Source: JBBREP01 sp036501845 (GTDB lineage: Bacteria > Actinomycetota > Acidimicrobiia > IMCC26256 > PALSA-610). From it: a DNA stretch of 64,000 nt. This document shows, in pieces, positions 1 to 8,272 of this stretch. The notes beneath the pieces were generated by a model. That model did not search any database and was not told where the DNA came from. It worked only from the letters and a program-made list of their open reading frames with translations. Where the stretch lies: positions 1 to 64,000 of the forward strand of contig DASXZO010000036.1 of NCBI GenBank assembly GCA_036501845.1, given 5' to 3'. Position 1 is the first letter of the stretch; each line of letters starts with the position of its first letter. Both the position numbers and the translations under genes were made by a program.

Positions 1-188
1 ACGCCGCGAGGGCTGTCCATGCACGACGGCGGGCCAAGCGAGCCTCCGGTCGCGGCGCACCGGGAGTGCGCCCCACTACCCATCAGCCTCGCGTACCTCG
101 CGTGCCACTCAACCTCAGAAGTGACACGGCTGCCGCCGCCACCGGGTTCTCAGCCCCGCGGCGACTCGCTCGAACGCCGAGATCCGCC

Positions 189-1795
189 TCAGCTGGTGTG
201 TGCGCAGGAGCAGCGGCCGATGGCCAGCGGCGTCGTGGCCCACGCGCCCGTCTCGGTCGCGACCACGGTGAGGGAGCCCGCAGGAGTTCCGCCCGCCACC
301 GACACGTTTGCCGTCAGGGTCGACGGATTCACGTAGGTGACCCCGGTGATCGTCACCGCGGTCGCGTGCGCGCCGGTGAACGACACGGTGGTCGCAGGCT
401 GGAAGCCGCTGCCGTGAACGGTCACGGGAGTGGACGCGCCAGCGGGGAATGCATTGGGGGCCACCGACGACACGCCCATCGGCACGGTGCGCCGTTCGAA
501 CACGTCGTAGAGATTGTCGCCGTCGTTCGACACGAGTGTGTTGTCGGGTGATTGGAAGGCGACGAAGTTGCCATCGCTGGAGATCGCGGGGACGCTGCTG
601 AAGAACGTCGACTGCTGCAGCACCCCATTCGTCGATACGCGGTACGTCTTCTTGTTGATGAGGTCGCGCACGAACGTGTCGGTCGCACTGTTCGTGTCGC
701 CGGCAACGAGGTCGGAGGCGTCTGACGCGAACGCGACGTACCTACCGTTGCTGCTCACACCCACGCCGGGCCAGACGAAACCGTTGCCGATCACGCCCGC
801 GGTGTTCAGGCTCACGACCGTGAGTGTTTTCGTCACGCGGTTGAACGCGAACACGTCCTTGCCGTTCGGCCCCGCACCAATGCCCCAGCGCGCGTCGAAC
901 ACCACGGTGCGACCGTCGCTCGAGATGGCCGGACGTTCACTCGACGTCGGGATGATCGAACCCGACGAGATGCTCGCCCGGATAGTGGTGTTCGCTTGGC
1001 GGTCGTGCACGTACACCTCACGGCTCGAAAGCCGTTGCCGCCTGGAACGATCTGGGGCATGCCGTCGAACGCCACATAGCGACCATCCGCGTCGATCGAC
1101 GGGTTCGCGGCGTTCACTTGCTCGCCAGCGCCAATGCGCTTGCTCACCCACTGCGTCGTGTTGGTGACGCGGTCGTACACGAACACCGACGTCAACGAGT
1201 ACACCGGGTAGTTCGCCACCAGATTGCGGGCGTTGGAATCGAAGGCCACATAGCGGCCGTCGGCGCTGATGCTCGGGTGGTAGCTCCCACCGTTGGCGGC
1301 CACGCCGCCAAGGCCCACCGACACCTTCTGCGTGGTCCCGAGCAGTGTGTCGCGCACGTAGATGTTGCCGCCGAGATCACCGGGCAGCACGTTGCTGGCG
1401 TCCGACGCGAACGCTACATAGCGCCCGTCGGCGCTGATCGACGGTGTCCAGCTGCCGCCGCCGGTGATCTGCTCGCCCTCATTGCCGACGCTCACCCGCT
1501 GGGTGCTGCCCGTGGCCATGTCTCGCACGAACACATCGCTGTAGCCGTTCGTGTCGCCCGGCACGATCGTCGACGATCCCGAGTCGAAGGCGACGAAGCG
1601 CCCGTCGGCGCTGAGCGACGCATGGTTCGCGTCGCCCACCTGCGGCGGGCCTGCGGTGGGATCGGGCACGCTCACCCGTTGCAGCCACACCTCTTGCTTC
1701 GGCACTGCGGTCGTCGCGTTCGACGCGGGCATTCCGGCGGACACGACAGCAATGGCCGCGGTCGCGACGGCCCAGACGGAAACAAGGCGCTTCAC
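189..1795 (-). pseudogene. Secreted TolB/PD40-type beta-propeller protein with C-terminal IPT/TIG domain, frameshifted
   Basis: Two overlapping reading frames together encode one protein. The first half has an N-terminal signal peptide (start taken at the GTG before KRLVSVWAV) and repeats of the form SADGRYVAFASDASN. The second half continues the same repeats (SSNGRYVAFASDASD, SSDGNFVAFQS) and ends in an IPT/TIG-like immunoglobulin fold with HGSGFQPATTVSF. At least seven SxDGRxVAF blades are visible across the junction, so the homology is continuous. The switch falls near 1020-1035, where a one-base deletion would explain it. An extracellular beta-propeller is likely; no enzymatic residues are recognised. 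It may be a true pseudogene or a sequencing error at the hairpin there. Confidence 0.75.
1020..1035. repeat. Small perfect hairpin at the frameshift point
   Basis: The 16 bases form a 6-bp stem (ACGGCT/AGCCGT) around a CGAA loop. On the coding (minus) strand the loop reads TTCG, the sequence of a very stable RNA tetraloop. It sits where the beta-propeller gene changes frame. Confidence 0.6.
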
Positions 1796-1868
1796 CAAGG
1801 CAGTGTTGCAGTTCTCCGCCCGAGGCGCATCGGGCCCCGGCGCCCGGCGGGGTCGCGAGTGCCCCACG

Positions 1869-2972
1869 TCACGCGAACTGCGGGATGACCTTCGTGCCCA
1901 TGAGCTCGATGGTCTGCATCACCTTGTCGTGCGGGATGTCGTAGGGGTTCACGAGGCACAGGAGTAGGTCGACGCCCGCGGCTTCGTAGCGCCGGCACAT
2001 TTCGATCGCTTCGTCGGGGGTGCCGCACACGCACGCGTTCATGTCGAGCAGGATCTCGAGGGTGAGCAGGCCGAGCGTGCCTTCCTCGTCGTGCTTGCGC
2101 ATGTCGGCGGCGTAGCTGTAGTTGCCGAGCTCCTGGTTGCGCTCGGCCATCCATGGCGCGACCTCACCGATCATCTGCGCGCCGCGCTTGGGATACCACT
2201 CGAAGCTGTTGCGCGCGACGTCTTGAGCCTCGGCGCTGGTGGGCGCGACGCTCACCATCGTGAAGGTGGCCGCGCTCTCGTTCTTGAACGCGGTGAGCGG
2301 CTGCTCGCACTTGCCGAACGCCTCGCGATAGATGCCTATCTTGCGGCCGATCTCTTCGGGCGACACGCCCACCGCGAACGAGCACAAACCGAGACCGAGC
2401 GAGCCCACCTCGGCGTGACCTTCGTCGGACGTGGTCGCGCCCCACACCGCCGGGTGCGGCTTCTGGATGGGCTTCGGCAACACCCGCCGTTTCGGCATCG
2501 ACCAGGTGTCGCCCGCGAACTCGTACTCGTCGTTCGTCCAGCAGCCCGCGATGTGGCCGATCGCCTCGCGCCACATCGCGCGCGTCTTCGACGGATCGAT
2601 CCCGAAACCTTCGAGCTCGGCGCGCGTCGCGCTGCGTCCGGTGCCCACATCGACTCGCCCGCCCGACAACAGGTCGAGCACCGCCACCGACTCGGCCGTG
2701 CGCACCGGGTGGTTGTACGGCGCGGGCATGAGCCGCACGCCATAACCGATGCGCAGGTTCTCGGTGGTGGCCGCAACCGCCCCGTAGAGCACCTCGGGGT
2801 TCGAGCAGTGCGAGTACTCCTCGAGGAAGTGGTGCTCGACGGTCCAGAAGGCGTGCCAGCCGAGCTTGTCGGCCGCCTGCACCTGCTCGAGCGTGTGCTG
2901 GTAGGCGTCGAGCTCGCTGCGCTCGTTCCAGGGCCGGGCGACGGGGATCTCGTAGAACAAGGCGAACTTCAC
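1869..2972 (-). CDS. Luciferase-like (LLM class) flavin-dependent oxidoreductase
   Basis: Predicted 367-residue TIM-barrel flavin/F420-dependent monooxygenase or reductase. The N-terminus KFALFYEIPVARPW, the VEHHFLEEYSHCSNP segment and the block LLSGGRVDVGTGRSATRAE are typical of the bacterial luciferase-like family. The GTG at the KFALFYE motif is preferred; the longer frame adds about 46 low-complexity residues without family similarity. It lies just downstream of the beta-propeller gene's reverse start region and is transcribed in the same direction. Cytoplasmic; substrate not inferable. A second family member occurs at 50356-51393. Confidence 0.9.
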   Translation of the reverse strand: MKFALFYEIPVARPWNERSELDAYQHTLEQVQAADKLGWHAFWTVEHHFLEEYSHCSNPEVLYGAVAATTENLRIGYGVRLMPAPYNHPVRTAESVAVLDLLSGGRVDVGTGRSATRAELEGFGIDPSKTRAMWREAIGHIAGCWTNDEYEFAGDTWSMPKRRVLPKPIQKPHPAVWGATTSDEGHAEVGSLGLGLCSFAVGVSPEEIGRKIGIYREAFGKCEQPLTAFKNESAATFTMVSVAPTSAEAQDVARNSFEWYPKRGAQMIGEVAPWMAERNQELGNYSYAADMRKHDEEGTLGLLTLEILLDMNACVCGTPDEAIEMCRRYEAAGVDLLLCLVNPYDIPHDKVMQTIELMGTKVIPQFA

Positions 2973-3134
2973 GGCCGCTGACAATAGTGAAACGTGTTCC
3001 AGTCGCGCGCAGGCGGGAGCGGTGGGGCCCGGCGAACGCCCGTTCGTGGGCCATTCGTCTTGCTCGGTAGCCATCGTCGTCCTCGGAGACGACGACGCCT
3101 CTCCAGCCACTCAACGGGGTGACCGATACTTCGC

Positions 3135-5087
3135 GTGATGCTGAGATCGCCCGGCCGTGAGCTGAGCGACGCGGTCCGCGTCGCCTGTCTCGACCAGGTG
3201 AATCGCGCCCTGGTGCGCAGCGCGCTCATCGGCATCCCGGCTTCGGCGCTGCTCGCGGTGATCCTCGGCAGCGCGGTGCCGCTCTCACGCCGTGTGCTGT
3301 TCGTGGCGCTCGTGACGGTCGCCGACCTGTGGACGTTCTTCGCGGCGCGCCGCTACGAGGCCCTGCGTCGTGCCGGCGAGCAGCTCGGCACGTACACGAT
3401 CGGTCTGCTCGGCGCGGGCGCTACCGGTCTTGCGTGGGGTTCGCTCTCGTTCCTCGGCTTCCCCGACAACCAGCACGTGCAGTTGCGCACCGTGTACCTG
3501 CTATTCGTCGTCGGCTGCTCGGCCACCTACATCGTGGGTGCCGCGGCACGGCGCTCCTACTTCTACGCGCCGCTCGTCCCGATGCTCGGCCTGGTGATGA
3601 TCCGCTGCTTGTCGTCGGGTGAGCGGGTGACCACGTTGCTCGGCGTGGCCGTGCCGATCTACTTCGCGGTGATGGCGTCGCTGCATCACGAGGTGCACAC
3701 GGTGGTGGTGAAGGAACTCGAGCTGCGCGAGCGCAACGACGAGACCAACTCGCGGCTCGTGGAAGCGAACACCCGGCTCACCGAGCTGGCGATGCGCGAC
3801 CCGCTCACCGGCCTCGCGAATCGTGCCGCGTTCATCGAGCATCTCGAACGCGCGGTCGCGTCGGCGCGCCGGTGCGACACGAAGATCGGCGTGCTCTACT
3901 TCGACATCGACCGCTTCAAGGTGGTGAACGACTCACTCGGACACGCCGCGGGCGACCACCTGCTCACCGATGTGGCGCACCGGGTGACCGACCTCCTGCG
4001 CACGAACGACGTGCTGGCCCGCCTCGGTGGCGACGAATTCACGATCTGTCTCGACGGCGTGGAGAGCGTCGCGCAAGCAGTGGTGGTGGCCCGGCGCATC
4101 GCTGACGCGTTCATCGCGCCGTTCCGGGTGGCCGGCCGAAGCCTCAACGTGAGCGCGAGCATCGGCGTAGCCACGAACTACCACATGGACGATGGCGCCG
4201 AGGCGCTCCTCTCGCACGCCGACGTGGCGCAGTACCGCGCCAAGCAGAACGGCCGCAATCGCGTCGAAGTGTTCGACGTCGAACTCCGCGAGTCGATCCA
4301 GCGACGCGTCGACGACGAGCAAGAACTGCGCGACGCGCTGGCGCTCGGCCAGATCGTGGCGTACTACCAGCCGCAGTTCGACCTCGTGACCCGCGAGATC
4401 GTCGGCGCCGAAGCGCTGGCCCGCTGGAAGCACCCCGATCGTGGTGTGCTCGCGGCGGGCGCCTTCGTACCGCTCGCCGAAGACTCGGGGATCGTGTTCG
4501 CGCTCGACGGCAAGATCATCGGCGACGCGGTGAACGCGCGAGTGCGGCTGCGCGACAAAGGCCTCGACGACAGTTTCCGGATTTGGTGCAACATCTCCGC
4601 GCGCCAACTCGCGCGTGGCGCGCCCGCCGAGCAGTTGACGGCGTTGCTCGCCCGCGCCGGGTGCAGCCCCAGCGCGATCGGCATCGAGCTCACCGAGACT
4701 GCGGTGCTCCCCGATGTGCACGCCGCAGCTGTGCACATCGGCCAGGCCCGCCGGCTCGGCGTGAAGGTGGCGCTCGACGACTTCGGCACCGGGCACTCGT
4801 CGCTCACGTTGCTGCGTTCACTCGAGATCGACGCGGTGAAGATCGACCGCTCGTTCGTGCAGGACATCACCATCGACCGCACCGACGCCGCGATCGTGCG
4901 CAGCGTGATCCTGCTCGCCCACGACCTCGGCCTGAACGTGGTGGCCGAAGGTGTGGAGACCCAAGAGCAGGCCGAGATGCTCGTGCAACTCGGTTGCCGG
5001 CGCGCGCAGGGCTTCCTCTACTCCGAAGCCGTCAGCTTCAACACCCTGATGCGCGCGCTCGAGGCGCAACACACCGTTGCCGCGTGA
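3135..5087 (+). CDS. Membrane-bound GGDEF-EAL cyclic-di-GMP enzyme
   Basis: A 650-residue protein for c-di-GMP turnover. The first ~190 residues contain about six hydrophobic segments (an integral-membrane sensor), followed by a short helical linker. The GGDEF domain begins with DPLTGLANR (221-230), has an intact GGDEF active site at 298-302 and an RxxD inhibitory site (RTND, 289-292) five residues before it. The EAL domain has YQPQ (411-414), EAL (426-428), DDFGTGHSSL and EGVET. Both domains therefore look catalytically intact, and the net activity cannot be predicted. A GTG starts the frame, with an ATG as the next codon. Transcribed divergently from the luciferase-like gene. Confidence 0.95.
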   Translation: MMLRSPGRELSDAVRVACLDQVNRALVRSALIGIPASALLAVILGSAVPLSRRVLFVALVTVADLWTFFAARRYEALRRAGEQLGTYTIGLLGAGATGLAWGSLSFLGFPDNQHVQLRTVYLLFVVGCSATYIVGAAARRSYFYAPLVPMLGLVMIRCLSSGERVTTLLGVAVPIYFAVMASLHHEVHTVVVKELELRERNDETNSRLVEANTRLTELAMRDPLTGLANRAAFIEHLERAVASARRCDTKIGVLYFDIDRFKVVNDSLGHAAGDHLLTDVAHRVTDLLRTNDVLARLGGDEFTICLDGVESVAQAVVVARRIADAFIAPFRVAGRSLNVSASIGVATNYHMDDGAEALLSHADVAQYRAKQNGRNRVEVFDVELRESIQRRVDDEQELRDALALGQIVAYYQPQFDLVTREIVGAEALARWKHPDRGVLAAGAFVPLAEDSGIVFALDGKIIGDAVNARVRLRDKGLDDSFRIWCNISARQLARGAPAEQLTALLARAGCSPSAIGIELTETAVLPDVHAAAVHIGQARRLGVKVALDDFGTGHSSLTLLRSLEIDAVKIDRSFVQDITIDRTDAAIVRSVILLAHDLGLNVVAEGVETQEQAEMLVQLGCRRAQGFLYSEAVSFNTLMRALEAQHTVAA

Positions 5088-5109
5088 CTATTTGTTCCGC
5101 TTCGCTCCA

Positions 5110-5171
5110 CGGCGAGCTCCCGACGCACTCGGGTCACTCCTCCGTCGCTCCCGAGCTGCTCTGGTTGCCGC
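5110..5171 (+). repeat. Dispersed intergenic repeat, copy 1
   Basis: This 62-base stretch between the convergent GGDEF-EAL and thiolase genes matches the reverse complement of 50256-50317 at about 52 of 62 positions without gaps. Shared words include CGGCGAGCTCCC and CGTCGCTCC. It has no coding evidence. Confidence 0.6.
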
Positions 5172-5196
5172 ACCGCGATGGGCTCGAAGTTGATAT

Positions 5197-6393
5197 CTAG
5201 CCTTGTTCGTTGCCGACGATGCCCACGAAGCTGACCATCTCGCCGGGGTAGCCGCCGAGGTTGTGGCACAGCGCCAGGCCGCGGTCGGTGGTCTTGATCG
5301 TGCGCTCGGCCGGCGCCTCGCCACGCAGCTGCAACCACGCCTCGAAGAACATGCGCAGCCCGCTCGCACCCACCGGGTGGCCGAAGCTCTTCAGGCCACC
5401 GTCGGGATTGATCGGAAAGTCGCCGTCGAGGTCGTAGGTGCCGTTGAGCACTTCCTTCCACGCCGCGCCGCGCTCGGCGAAGCCGAGGTCTTCCATGATC
5501 AGCAGCTCGGCCGGCGTGAAGCAGTCGTGCACTTCTGCCATCGAGATCTGCTCGCGCGGGTTGGTGATGCCGGCCTGCGCGTAGGCGTCCTTGCCCGCCA
5601 TGTTGATCTCGGGGAACCACGTGTAGTCGTAGCCAGGGTCGGCGTTCCCGGTGCACGAGCCCGCCACGAACGACAGCGCCTTGATGTAGAGGGGCTTGTC
5701 GGTGTACTTGTGCGCGTCCTCGGCCCGGCAGATGATCGCCGCCGCTGAACCGTCGGCCACACCCGAGCAGTCGTACACGCCGAGCGAGCCGGCCATCAGC
5801 GGCGCGTTGCAGATCGTCTCGACGCTCACTTCACGACGGAACTGCGCACGCTCGTTGCGCGCACCGTTGTAGTGGTTCTTCTGCGCGATATGGGCGAGCA
5901 CCTCACGCATCTCGGTGTCGGAGACGTCGTACTTCTTGCCGTAGGCGGGGGCGCACATCGCGAACATCGCCGCCGCGGTGAGGGTGCGACCGGTGCCGTC
6001 GTTCGGCGCGTGCGACGCGCCGACGAGACCCTGGTAGCCCGAGTCTTTCACCTTCTCGGCGCCGACGGCCATGGCGAGGTCGTACGCACCACTGGCCACC
6101 GCGTAGGCCGCGTTGCGCAACGACTCGGAGCCGGTGGCGCAGTGGTTGATCACGTGCGTGACCGGCTTGCCGACCAGCTGCAGCGGACGGGACAGCGTGA
6201 GCCCGCTCATGCCCGACATTGCCGTGCCGAGCCAGAACGCGTCGATGTCGTGCTTGGTGAGGCCGACGCCGTCGAAGGCTTGCTTCGTCGACTCGATCAT
6301 CAGGTCGTCGACACCCTTGCCCCAATGCTCGCCGAACGGCGTGCAACCCATCGAGATGATGGCGACTTGGTCCTTGATGCCGTGTGAACCCAT
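5197..6393 (-). CDS. Thiolase-fold acyl-CoA protein (SCP2-thiolase/Ltp-like)
   Basis: A 398-residue thiolase-superfamily protein, shorter and more divergent than degradative thiolases and resembling SCP-x/Ltp-type acyl-CoA thiolases or aldolases. Visible blocks are HCATGSESLRNAA (nucleophile-loop cysteine region), AMAVGAEKVKDS, GGLKSFGHPVGASG (C-terminal histidine) and ALCHNLGG (second cysteine). An AGGAGAAGG-like ribosome site precedes the ATG. It is 44 bases downstream of the HMGCS-like/DUF35 fusion in the same direction, so the two are probably co-transcribed. In archaea and in steroid-degrading actinobacteria, thiolase-fold proteins form complexes with DUF35 partners; a comparable complex is inferred here. 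Confidence 0.9.
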   Translation of the reverse strand: MGSHGIKDQVAIISMGCTPFGEHWGKGVDDLMIESTKQAFDGVGLTKHDIDAFWLGTAMSGMSGLTLSRPLQLVGKPVTHVINHCATGSESLRNAAYAVASGAYDLAMAVGAEKVKDSGYQGLVGASHAPNDGTGRTLTAAAMFAMCAPAYGKKYDVSDTEMREVLAHIAQKNHYNGARNERAQFRREVSVETICNAPLMAGSLGVYDCSGVADGSAAAIICRAEDAHKYTDKPLYIKALSFVAGSCTGNADPGYDYTWFPEINMAGKDAYAQAGITNPREQISMAEVHDCFTPAELLIMEDLGFAERGAAWKEVLNGTYDLDGDFPINPDGGLKSFGHPVGASGLRMFFEAWLQLRGEAPAERTIKTTDRGLALCHNLGGYPGEMVSFVGIVGNEQG

Positions 6394-6437
6394 GACCTTC
6401 TCCTCGGTCCGATCCGTCGATTGCCGACCGCTCGCGC

Positions 6438-7838
6438 TCAGCCGCGCAGCGGCCGTGCCTTCCAGAAATAGTTGTGAATGCCGTCGGCCGTGTAGAGCCG
6501 GCGGAACGTCATCTCGACGCGGTCGCCCATCGCGAGCTTCGACGCGTCGAGGTCGCAGAGCTCCACGGGAAGACGCGCGCCATTGTCGAAGTCGACCACT
6601 GCGAAGGCGATGGGCGGCGACGGCGAGTAGGCGATGCGGTCGATCGTGAACGTGCTGATCGTGCCCTCGACGTCGGACATCGGGAGTGGTGACATCTCGT
6701 CGAGCGCGTCGCCATTGCGGGTGATCCGCTGCGGCGGCAGGTGCGCGTCGCCGCTGCCGGCATCCTGCGAGCCGACGAACGCGTACTTGTAGTCGCGCGT
6801 ACGCGCCGAGATCGACGCCGAGATGCGACCGGGCTCGGGCCGGCGCGGCGGCTCGAGGTGCACGACGTCGCGCCACGAGAGGAACTTGCCGTACGGCAGG
6901 TCGGCGGTGTGCTCGAGCTGCGCCGCGACCGTGCGGGCGGGCCGCCAACTCTTGATCGCGTCGGTGACCCGGAAGAGCAGTACGTCGACGCCGTCGCAGA
7001 GGTGCACGAGCGCGATCACCTGACCGGGCTCGGCCTGCTCGAGCGTGTCGGCGAGGAGGAGCGCGGCGTGCGCGGTACCGGTCTGACCGATCACCGACGT
7101 GCGATCGTCGGCCATGCGCGGCGCCTTGAGCTTGCCGGCGATGCTCTTCACGGCGCGGGTGTGCGTGCCGGTGAGGATGGTGACGTCGACGTTCTCGGCT
7201 TCGAGGTCGGCGCGCTTCAGGGCTTCGTTCCACGCCTCGTCGGTGAGCGCCGTGTACTGCACTTCGCCAAAGCGCTCTTCCCACTGGCGCGGGCGCGGGT
7301 CGCCGGGCGTGCGCCAGCGGTCGATGAACTCGCGCGTACGGCTCGCGCCACCGATGTGTTCAGCGACGACGCCGGGGCCGTCACCCACGACCAGCGCGGC
7401 CGCGGCATCGCCGGAACCGCCTTCGTCGGCGCTCGTGGGCAGACCGCCCCGAAAGTCGGAGCTCACCACGAGCACCGGGTGGTCGGCGCGAAGCGCGAAC
7501 GAGAGTGCGCCGATGCCGCTGCGCACTGCGCCGCCAGCGTCGAACGCGGCCACATCGGCGCCGAGCCGCAGCGCCGCGTGCACAGTGGTGGCGTTGGTTT
7601 TCTCGAGGTAGGCGGGGTCGGCCGTGGCGAAGAGCAGCGTTTCGGGCACCACGTCGGTGCCGCGTAGCGCCAGCCGGGCGGCCTCGACACCCATCGACGT
7701 GGTGTCCTCGTCGTACGACGCGACGCTGCGCGTGCCGCGGCCACCGCCGCTGCCGAAGAAGGCGGCGATCTCCGCCCGTTGGAGGCGGCGGTAGGGCACG
7801 TAACCCGCCGCGGCGACGATCCCGCGCGTTCCTGACAT
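6438..7838 (-). CDS. HMG-CoA-synthase-like/DUF35 OB-fold fusion, lacking catalytic and zinc-binding cysteines
   Basis: A 466-residue two-domain protein. Residues 1-310 have a condensing-enzyme (KASIII/HMG-CoA synthase) fold: YDEDTTSMGVEAAR, ATADPAYLEKTNATT and a GDAAAALVVGDG block. The nucleophile segment reads FDAGGAVRSGIGAL, with Val where the catalytic Cys is expected. The remaining ~150 residues resemble DUF35: YAFVGSQDAGSGDAHLPPQR is a zinc ribbon with all cysteines replaced, followed by an OB-fold (IAFAVVDFDNGARLP). The N-domain is probably structural or acyl-CoA binding rather than a synthase. Next gene in the operon is the thiolase-fold protein. Confidence 0.85.
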   Translation of the reverse strand: MSGTRGIVAAAGYVPYRRLQRAEIAAFFGSGGGRGTRSVASYDEDTTSMGVEAARLALRGTDVVPETLLFATADPAYLEKTNATTVHAALRLGADVAAFDAGGAVRSGIGALSFALRADHPVLVVSSDFRGGLPTSADEGGSGDAAAALVVGDGPGVVAEHIGGASRTREFIDRWRTPGDPRPRQWEERFGEVQYTALTDEAWNEALKRADLEAENVDVTILTGTHTRAVKSIAGKLKAPRMADDRTSVIGQTGTAHAALLLADTLEQAEPGQVIALVHLCDGVDVLLFRVTDAIKSWRPARTVAAQLEHTADLPYGKFLSWRDVVHLEPPRRPEPGRISASISARTRDYKYAFVGSQDAGSGDAHLPPQRITRNGDALDEMSPLPMSDVEGTISTFTIDRIAYSPSPPIAFAVVDFDNGARLPVELCDLDASKLAMGDRVEMTFRRLYTADGIHNYFWKARPLRG

Positions 7839-8272
7839 GGCCGTCAGTCTAGGAGCGAGCCTCTCGAACTGGCACTTCGGAGCATGGGTCAGCGGTGCCG
7901 CGGCGTTGCGTCCCGCCGAATGGTTGGACCCCCCAACCGGGTCTAGGGTCGCAGGCAGTCACGAGACGACGTTCCCGTTTAGGTGGACAAACGAGCGCAC
8001 CGCCTCCCTTACGAAAGCGGAAAGCATGCGGCTCGAAAACGGACGCTGGTTGTGTACGTGGTGCAACACCGAGATCGACATCTCGCCCACAAGGTGCCGG
8101 TGACCAGCTTGCTAGCGGACGGCGGGCATCCGAACCGCCACGCCATCACCGTCGACGGCGTGGACGTGCACATCTGTGTAGAAACGGTGTGCGCCGCTCG
8201 TTGATTGCGGCGGTTCAATCGCCCTCTGAGGTTCCCGAGCACGAGACGGTGATTGCGCGGTAGAACTCCTTT
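7839..8272. other. Divergent intergenic region with one weak small gene
   Basis: This 434-base stretch separates the HMGCS-like/DUF35 gene (minus) from WS/DGAT (plus). The only coding candidate is the interrupted small cysteine protein at 8026-8204. A GGTTGG/CCAACC inverted repeat occurs at 7922-7938. No convincing promoter hexamers could be assigned. Confidence 0.5.
8026..8204 (+). pseudogene. Small CxxC (zinc-ribbon-like) protein, interrupted by a -1 frameshift
   Basis: An ATG preceded by GGAAAG starts a peptide with MRLENGRWLCTWCNTEIDI, which then stops early. The overlapping second frame supplies a continuation, LLADGGHPNRHAITVDG followed by VHICVETVC, ending at 8204. One missing base near 8075-8085 would join them into a ~59-residue protein with an N-terminal CxxC and C-terminal histidine and cysteines, the pattern of small metal-binding ribbons. 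The join is inferred from composition and motif symmetry only. It could be a degraded gene, a sequencing error or a chance pair of frames. Confidence 0.4.

Noticed and set aside
5197..7284. 695-residue minus-strand open frame
   Set aside because: The part upstream of 6393 has no protein features and overlaps the HMGCS-like/DUF35 gene in another frame; the ATG with a strong ribosome site at 6393 is the true thiolase start.
8101..8103. TGA as selenocysteine codon in the small CxxC frame
   Set aside because: The frame ends again within four codons; a one-base deletion better explains the continuation.
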